DNA of 64,000 nucleotides from Kutzneria sp. CA-103260 (GTDB lineage: Bacteria > Actinomycetota > Actinomycetes > Mycobacteriales > Pseudonocardiaceae): NCBI RefSeq assembly GCF_018263855.1, contig NZ_CP073318.1:11408001-11472000 (forward strand), read 5' to 3'. Position numbers and translations under genes: made by a program. Below, piece by piece: positions 60,019 through 64,000 of the stretch. Below the pieces are notes generated by a model. That model ran no database searches and was not told the origin of the DNA. It was given only the letters and a program-made list of their open reading frames with translations. Each line of letters opens with the position of its first letter. Position 1 is the stretch's first letter.

Positions 60019-60833
60019 GATCTTGGTGTAGACCCGCCATGGGGAGAGAGCACGTCGACACGCCACACGTGATCAACCTCGCCGACAGACCTCGATATTT
60101 CAATCTCTGTAGCGGACCTACCACGCAAGAACTGCTGGACCATCGCCGTGCGACACTGGCCGCCGTCGCGGACCAGAGCGGGCCCGCCAGAGTCCATGTT
60201 GGTCGCGGCGACGCTGGCGTCGCGGCTGCCGATGCACAACTCCCCGCTCGGCGCGGCCGATGGACACGTCGAGATCGGTTGCACCACGGTGTCAGCCTCC
60301 CTCAACCGCGTGGGGAAACAGGCGGGATTCTTGATGTCGCCGCAAGTCATGCCCCAACCCATGATGCGGACGGGCGTGTTGTCCACCGGTGTGGTCGCGG
60401 CGATTCGCACAGGCTTGGCCCGAACCGGCGTACGCAGGTGCATCAGCGCGAGGTCCTTGCCCCACAACCCTCCAGGGTCGTGGTAGTTCGACAGGCGGTA
60501 GTAATGGTCGACCTCGGCGACCTCGCCTCCCGAGGTTGTGTCCAGTGACCCGATCCGGACCTTCCAGTCGCGCGGGACACCCACCCTCGCCCCAGTCGGG
60601 TTCTTGCCGGCGCAGTGGCTGGCGGTCAGCACCCACTGCGGTGCCAGCACCTCCACCCCGCACCCGTGATGGTCAGCGCGCGGCGGTGCGGGAAAGGACG
60701 GCTGGAACGAGCCCATGAACGAGTAGGCTCGGGTCGACTCGGTGCCTCCGACGATGGCCTGAGCCGCTGCTGTGCTCACCAGCGGTGCGGTCAGCGCGAG
60801 CGCGACACTGAGCAACAGAGAACGACTTCGCAT
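60015..60833 (-). CDS. secreted trypsin-like serine protease (S1), altered C-terminus
   Basis: A 272-aa protein. The signal peptide MRSRSLLLSVALALTAPL is followed by a mature start IVGGTEST, as in trypsins. The catalytic His is in WVLTASHCAG, Asp in KDLALMHL and Ser in DSGGPALV. After GGQC the sequence no longer follows the family (expected substrate-pocket strands and VYT-x-V helix are lost), and the frame ends at the edge of the IS630-type relic. In another frame, WRVYTKIVRY just upstream of the relic looks like the displaced trypsin C-terminus. Export is likely; activity is doubtful. It could be called a pseudogene. Confidence 0.7.
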   Translation of the reverse strand: MRSRSLLLSVALALTAPLVSTAAAQAIVGGTESTRAYSFMGSFQPSFPAPPRADHHGCGVEVLAPQWVLTASHCAGKNPTGARVGVPRDWKVRIGSLDTTSGGEVAEVDHYYRLSNYHDPGGLWGKDLALMHLRTPVRAKPVRIAATTPVDNTPVRIMGWGMTCGDIKNPACFPTRLREADTVVQPISTCPSAAPSGELCIGSRDASVAATNMDSGGPALVRDGGQCRTAMVQQFLRGRSATEIEISRSVGEVDHVWRVDVLSPHGGSTPRS

Positions 60834-61251
60834 GCGTCCCAACATGTCTGGGTGATGTCCGCGTAGCGCGACGCTTGTGTGACAGACCGGTGACAGTGAA
60901 CGATTGCCAGGCTCGGCATGACGGTCACGCACGAATTTGCCGAGCGATCCTCGACATATCCCGTTCGCTTGCTCACAACGTCGTCGGTTCGCTGCGAGCG
61001 CAGCGGGCCGAACGGGACACCTCTCGCCGCAGCGCAGCACTGACTCGTCCCCAACAAGCCGAGTCAGCGCTGCGCTGCCTTCGTGACGACCACGTCGTTA
61101 CCGCACTATGTCAGCGAACCCCGCGCGCCACTCGGGTCGGGGCGTCGACCGTATACGACGAAGCGACCACCACGTCGCCTTCCAGGCCTGACACGGTTGG
61201 AAGTCGATCATGTCCGAGGACGGGAACCGGGCCGGCGGAGTCAGGCAGTGG
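60834..61251. other. 418-bp intergenic region, no gene seen
   Basis: Between the protease start and the CMD-family stop, both on the minus strand. No frame shows family motifs or sustained codon bias. It presumably contains the protease promoter and may hold further transposition debris. Confidence 0.3.
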
Positions 61252-61803
61252 TCATGCCGACTGCGTGCGTGGGGTGATGACGGGCCAGTCGTTGTCGACC
61301 TTGGCCAGGACGTTGAAGTAGTTGGTCAGCACGTTCAGCGCGAGGTGGCCGACGACCTCGCCGATCTCGGCGTCGGTGGCGCCGGCGTCGCGGGCCGCCC
61401 GCAGAACGGCGTCGTCGACGTGGCCTCGGCCGCGCGCGATGGCGTCGGACAATGCCAGCAGCGCCGCGGTGTGCGGGTCGGAGGCCTTGGCATCACGGGC
61501 GGCCTCCAGTTCCTGGGCGTCGACCTTGGCGATGTTGCCGCCGATGAAGGTGTGCGCGGACAGGCAGTATTCGCAGCCGTTGTACTCGGCGGTGGCGATC
61601 GCGAGCCGCTCCCGGACGCCGGCCGGCAGCACCCCGCCGGCCAGGGCGCCGGACAGACCCAGGTAGCCCTGAAGCAGCACCGGGCTGTTGGCCATCACCT
61701 TGGTCATGTTCGGCGTGAGGCCCAGTGCCTTCTGGACCTCGGCCAGCAGGTTGGCGGCCGGCCCCTGCGCGCTGGCCGGGTCGACGGGGGTGAACGAGGT
61801 CAT
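61252..61803 (-). CDS. carboxymuconolactone decarboxylase (AhpD-like) family protein
   Basis: A 183-aa all-alpha protein with the AhpD redox motif EYCLSAHT (Cys-x-x-Ser variant with following His), within YNGCEYCLSAHTFIGG, so CEYC supplies the CxxC pair. The surrounding RERLAIATAE and LALNVLTNYFN are family features. It is a probable peroxidase or peroxide-linked reductase. The ATG at 61803 has AGAAGGAG upstream. It is divergent from a CGNR regulator across three copies of an 8-bp motif, so probably its target. Confidence 0.88.
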   Translation of the reverse strand: MTSFTPVDPASAQGPAANLLAEVQKALGLTPNMTKVMANSPVLLQGYLGLSGALAGGVLPAGVRERLAIATAEYNGCEYCLSAHTFIGGNIAKVDAQELEAARDAKASDPHTAALLALSDAIARGRGHVDDAVLRAARDAGATDAEIGEVVGHLALNVLTNYFNVLAKVDNDWPVITPRTQSA

Positions 61804-61816
61804 GACAGAGTACTCC

Positions 61817-61907
61817 TTCTAACGCTTGCAAGTTCTTATGACCGTTAGAACGATGGCATGTCTGATGGTCGGGTGTCAACGGCAAGTAGCCCCTTCAACC
61901 GTTAGAA
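61817..61907. promoter_or_regulatory. candidate CGNR operator region, three TTCTAACG/CGTTAGAA sites
   Basis: TTCTAACG (61817-61824), CGTTAGAA (61843-61850) and CGTTAGAA (61900-61907) occur in the 120-bp divergent region between the AhpD-like gene and the CGNR gene. The first two form an inverted repeat; the last two share ACCGTTAGAA and are direct repeats 57 bp apart. Likely binding sites of the CGNR protein. Confidence 0.55.
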
Positions 61908-61923
61908 GTGGTACCGTCGGGGC

Positions 61924-62541
61924 GTGGACACGAGTGCGCCGCTCCTGGGCGAACCGCTGCCGGTGGAGTTGATGAACACGATTTGGGCCGACCGTGACGG
62001 CGTGTACGACGCGCTCGATGAGCCTGCTGCCGCTACGGCTTGGCTACGTGCCATCGCACCCCGTGTTGGCCTGCCGTTCGTCGCCGCCCTCGACGGCCTG
62101 ACGGCAGTAGACATCGCTCGCATCGCTAGGCAGCTGACTGCATTGCGCGATGCGCTGCGCCGACTTGCTGCGGAAGCCACCGACGACCCGCGGCCGGCAG
62201 CGGCTTCCGTGACGAGGGAGTTGCGCGATGCCGTCGGCACGGTCAATCGGGTCGCCGCGGTGGCACCGCGCTGGTCGGCCCTGATCTGGGAGTCGGGTGA
62301 CACACCCACGCGTGTGTTTCGCGCCAGCGATCAGGCCGTCGCCACGATCTCGGCCATCGCGGACGAGGCGATCCATCTGTTCAGTGGGGACAGCCGGCTG
62401 CAGCTGCGTGCCTGCCTGGCCCCGGGTTGCGTATTGTACTTTTCCAAAGACCACCCCAGACGGGAGTGGTGCTCATCCGCGTGCGGCAACCGGGCGCGTG
62501 CCGCCAGGCACTACCAACGCCACCGCCCCGCTACGACCTGA
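61924..62541 (+). CDS. CGNR zinc-finger domain regulator
   Basis: A 205-aa protein. The N-terminal ABATE-type domain (about 1-140) has ELMNTIWADRDGVYDAL. The C-terminal CGNR zinc finger is CLAPGCVLYF, then REWCSSACGNRARAARHYQR (four Cys). The family is typical of actinobacteria and regarded as transcriptional regulators. GTG start at 61924. It diverges from the AhpD-like gene and shares its repeated motif region; it may respond to oxidative or electrophile stress. Confidence 0.88.
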   Translation: MDTSAPLLGEPLPVELMNTIWADRDGVYDALDEPAAATAWLRAIAPRVGLPFVAALDGLTAVDIARIARQLTALRDALRRLAAEATDDPRPAAASVTRELRDAVGTVNRVAAVAPRWSALIWESGDTPTRVFRASDQAVATISAIADEAIHLFSGDSRLQLRACLAPGCVLYFSKDHPRREWCSSACGNRARAARHYQRHRPATT

Positions 62542-62757
62542 GGCTCACGCCTTGTCCACATCGGACGGACAGTCCGCCGACCGGTTCAACAGCGTGACCG
62601 CCTCGGCGACCACCCGGTGTTCACGCTGATCCAGCTCGAGCCCCCAGGCGTGGCCGGGACGTACACCGCGAATGCCGGCTCAGCGAGCGTCTGCCTAGAA
62701 CCAGCTGGGCCGGCGGGCGCGTGGAGGGCGTACGAGCGATGCTTGTACGCCAAACGG

Positions 62758-63276
62758 ATGAACCTGGGTGTCATACATTGGCGCATGTATTGCGATCAAC
62801 AAGTGCCGATGGAGAAGGCGTTCAAGGGGCCGAAGGTGATCCTGGACCGGATGGGCTCGTTCGACGTGCACCGGGTCGCCGAGGCCGATCCGGAGGAGTT
62901 CGCGGCCCTGGTGTCCACGCCGCCGGCGATCCACCGGTTCCCGGGTTCGATGGCCAAGCGGTTGCAGACGCTGGCCCAGTTCCTGGTGGAGCACTATGAC
63001 GGCAAGGTTGAGTCGTTGTGGAAGCAGGGCAAGTCTGACGGTGCCGAGGTGCTCAGGCGGCTGACCGCCCTCCCCGGCTTCGGTGACCAGAAGGCGCGGA
63101 TCTTCTTGGCGTTGTTGGGGAAGCAGATGGGCGTGAAGCCGGCTGGTTGGCGTGAGGCTGCCGGTGCGTATGGTGAGGAGGGCTCGCGGCGGAGTGTCGC
63201 CGATGTGGTGGACGCGAAGTCGTTGGGTGAGGTGCGGGCGTTCAAGAAGGCGGCGAAGGCGGCGGCCAAGGGCTGA
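62758..63276 (+). CDS. HhH-GPD base-excision repair family protein, N-terminus missing
   Basis: A frame of 172 aa from ATG 62758. From CDQQVPMEKAFKGP onward it follows the actinobacterial HhH-GPD glycosylase-like family: the HhH region LRRLTALPGFGDQKARIFLALLG, then GWREAAGAY and a Lys/Ala-rich tail. Relatives have some 25-30 further residues before DQQVP (an xxLLxDQQVP helix). Here the upstream sequence is unrelated, so the 5' end was replaced. ATG 62785 is an alternative start. The stretch 62542-62757 shows no gene. Its 3' end overlaps the convergent P450 gene by 35 bp. Confidence 0.65.
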   Translation: MNLGVIHWRMYCDQQVPMEKAFKGPKVILDRMGSFDVHRVAEADPEEFAALVSTPPAIHRFPGSMAKRLQTLAQFLVEHYDGKVESLWKQGKSDGAEVLRRLTALPGFGDQKARIFLALLGKQMGVKPAGWREAAGAYGEEGSRRSVADVVDAKSLGEVRAFKKAAKAAAKG

Positions 63277-64000
63277 CGTCGGCAGGTCGGGCCGACGTCA
63301 GTATCACGGGCAGTCGGACGTAGCCGCTGTTGATCGCGCTGTGGGTCGCCCGTTCGAGTTGTTCGGGCGGAACAGCGAGTCTGGCGGTGGGGAAGGCGGC
63401 GGTCAGGTCGCGGAGGGCGATCTCCGTTTCGAGCCGGGCGAGGCGAGCGCCCGGGCAGTAGTGCAGGCCGTGGCCGAACGCCAGGTGGCCGCGTCCGGGG
63501 GCGCTGAGATTCAACCGGTGAGGTTGGGAGAAAACAGCTTCGTCGCGGTTGGCCGACGCGATGGAGATCAGCACGACCTCGCCCGCGTCGATCTCGACGC
63601 CGCCGTAGACGACGGGTTCGGTGGTCACTCGGTGCGTGGTGAGGCCGACCGGAGGGTCGAAGCGCAGCACCTCCTCGATCACGGTCGGGATCGAGGAGGG
63701 ATCGCGGTGGATGGCCGCCCAGGCCGAGGGGTCGTCGAGCAGCCACCTCGCCGCGTTCGCGATCAGGTTCGTGGTCGTCTCGTGCCCGGCCACGACGAGC
63801 AGGAAGACCGTGGCGACCAGCTCCTCGGCGTTGAGCCGACCATCGAGCTGGCCCTGCACCAAGTACGAGAGCAGGTCCGTGTCGGGGCGCTTTCGCTTGC
63901 TGGCGAGCAGATCATCGACGTAGGCGCGCATGGCGGCCGAGGCCCTGCCCGCGACGGCTTGGTCATCTGCGATCAGGCCCGCCGTCCACTCCCGCAGCTG
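63242..64000 (-). CDS. cytochrome P450, 5' end outside window
   Basis: The C-terminal 252 codons of a bacterial P450. The I-helix oxygen-binding motif is VAGHETTTN, the K-helix ExxR lies in VIEEVLRFDPPV, and the haem loop is FGHGLHYCPGARLAR with the axial Cys. The frame is open through the window end (QLREWTAGLIADDQ), so the N-terminal 40% is missing. A Pro/Ser-rich tail ends the protein, overlapping the convergent glycosylase gene. Soluble class I type; substrate unknown. Confidence 0.92.
   Translation of the reverse strand, partial: QLREWTAGLIADDQAVAGRASAAMRAYVDDLLASKRKRPDTDLLSYLVQGQLDGRLNAEELVATVFLLVVAGHETTTNLIANAARWLLDDPSAWAAIHRDPSSIPTVIEEVLRFDPPVGLTTHRVTTEPVVYGGVEIDAGEVVLISIASANRDEAVFSQPHRLNLSAPGRGHLAFGHGLHYCPGARLARLETEIALRDLTAAFPTARLAVPPEQLERATHSAINSGYVRLPVILTSARPADVSPWPPPSPPS

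Overview
High-GC actinomycete chromosome segment, most like a Pseudonocardiaceae-type genome. The signs are strong GC3 bias, frequent GTG starts, ATGA/GTGA stop-start overlaps in operons, DUF6924, CGNR and deazaflavin-dependent families, and actinobacterial insertion sequences. No rRNA, tRNA or CRISPR array was recognised. Assignments rest on motif recognition and gene context only.

Layout. (1) 1-1432: an alpha/beta hydrolase, cut by the window edge, diverges from a TetR regulator across a 26-bp operator-like palindrome. (2) 1457-14133: an aromatic ring-hydroxylation and meta-cleavage catabolic cluster. It holds a Rieske oxygenase (alpha and beta), ferredoxin, ferredoxin reductase, a LigB-type extradiol dioxygenase, an ACMSD-like amidohydrolase, an alpha/beta hydrolase, two aldehyde dehydrogenases, a 4-oxalocrotonate tautomerase, three hydratase/decarboxylase paralogues and an IclR regulator. 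A shared 15-bp motif sits in both divergent promoter regions. The aldolase and acylating aldehyde dehydrogenase that normally finish such a pathway are absent. (3) 14377-19200: an SDR/HxlR divergent pair, a second HxlR with an SMP-30-type lactonase, and a 14-TM MFS exporter. (4) 19546-28712: a mobile-element graveyard. An IS5-type element truncates a hydrolase gene. An IS1182-type element (16-bp inverted repeats, ATTTT duplication) sits inside an IS630-type element, which splits a decayed second copy of the HxlR/SDR pair. Fragments of IS3-type, ISL3 and rve-type transposases and of an ABC ATPase lie among surviving genes (F420-type reductase, SDR, DUF6924).

(5) 28881-47285: an amino-acid-related locus. 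A minus-strand operon encodes a polar amino acid ABC importer, an aconitase, a kinase fused to a class-III PLP enzyme (hydroxylysine kinase/phospholyase-like), a GDSL hydrolase and an isocitrate/isopropylmalate-type dehydrogenase, most of them translationally coupled. Opposite lie an alpha/beta hydrolase and an RpiR regulator, then a cupin and a CopD-like membrane protein. A second coupled operon follows: alpha/beta hydrolase, serine beta-lactamase-like hydrolase, PLP dehydratase, proline-racemase-family enzyme and P5C-reductase-like protein. The two halves share paralogous hydrolases and may process one hydroxylated amino acid or conjugate. (6) 47449-59054: a carbohydrate regulon with two paralogous GntR regulators, a secreted beta-helix protein, a sugar ABC importer (no ATPase), an unrecognised 609-aa protein, an RraA-like protein and a GH39 glycosidase. 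Five copies of an NATCG-N5-CGATN-like operator lie in its intergenic regions. (7) 59440-64000: a transposase relic abutting a secreted trypsin-like protease with an altered C-terminus, an AhpD/CMD protein diverging from a CGNR regulator across a repeated 8-bp motif, a DNA-glycosylase-like protein missing its N-terminus, and a cytochrome P450 cut by the window end.
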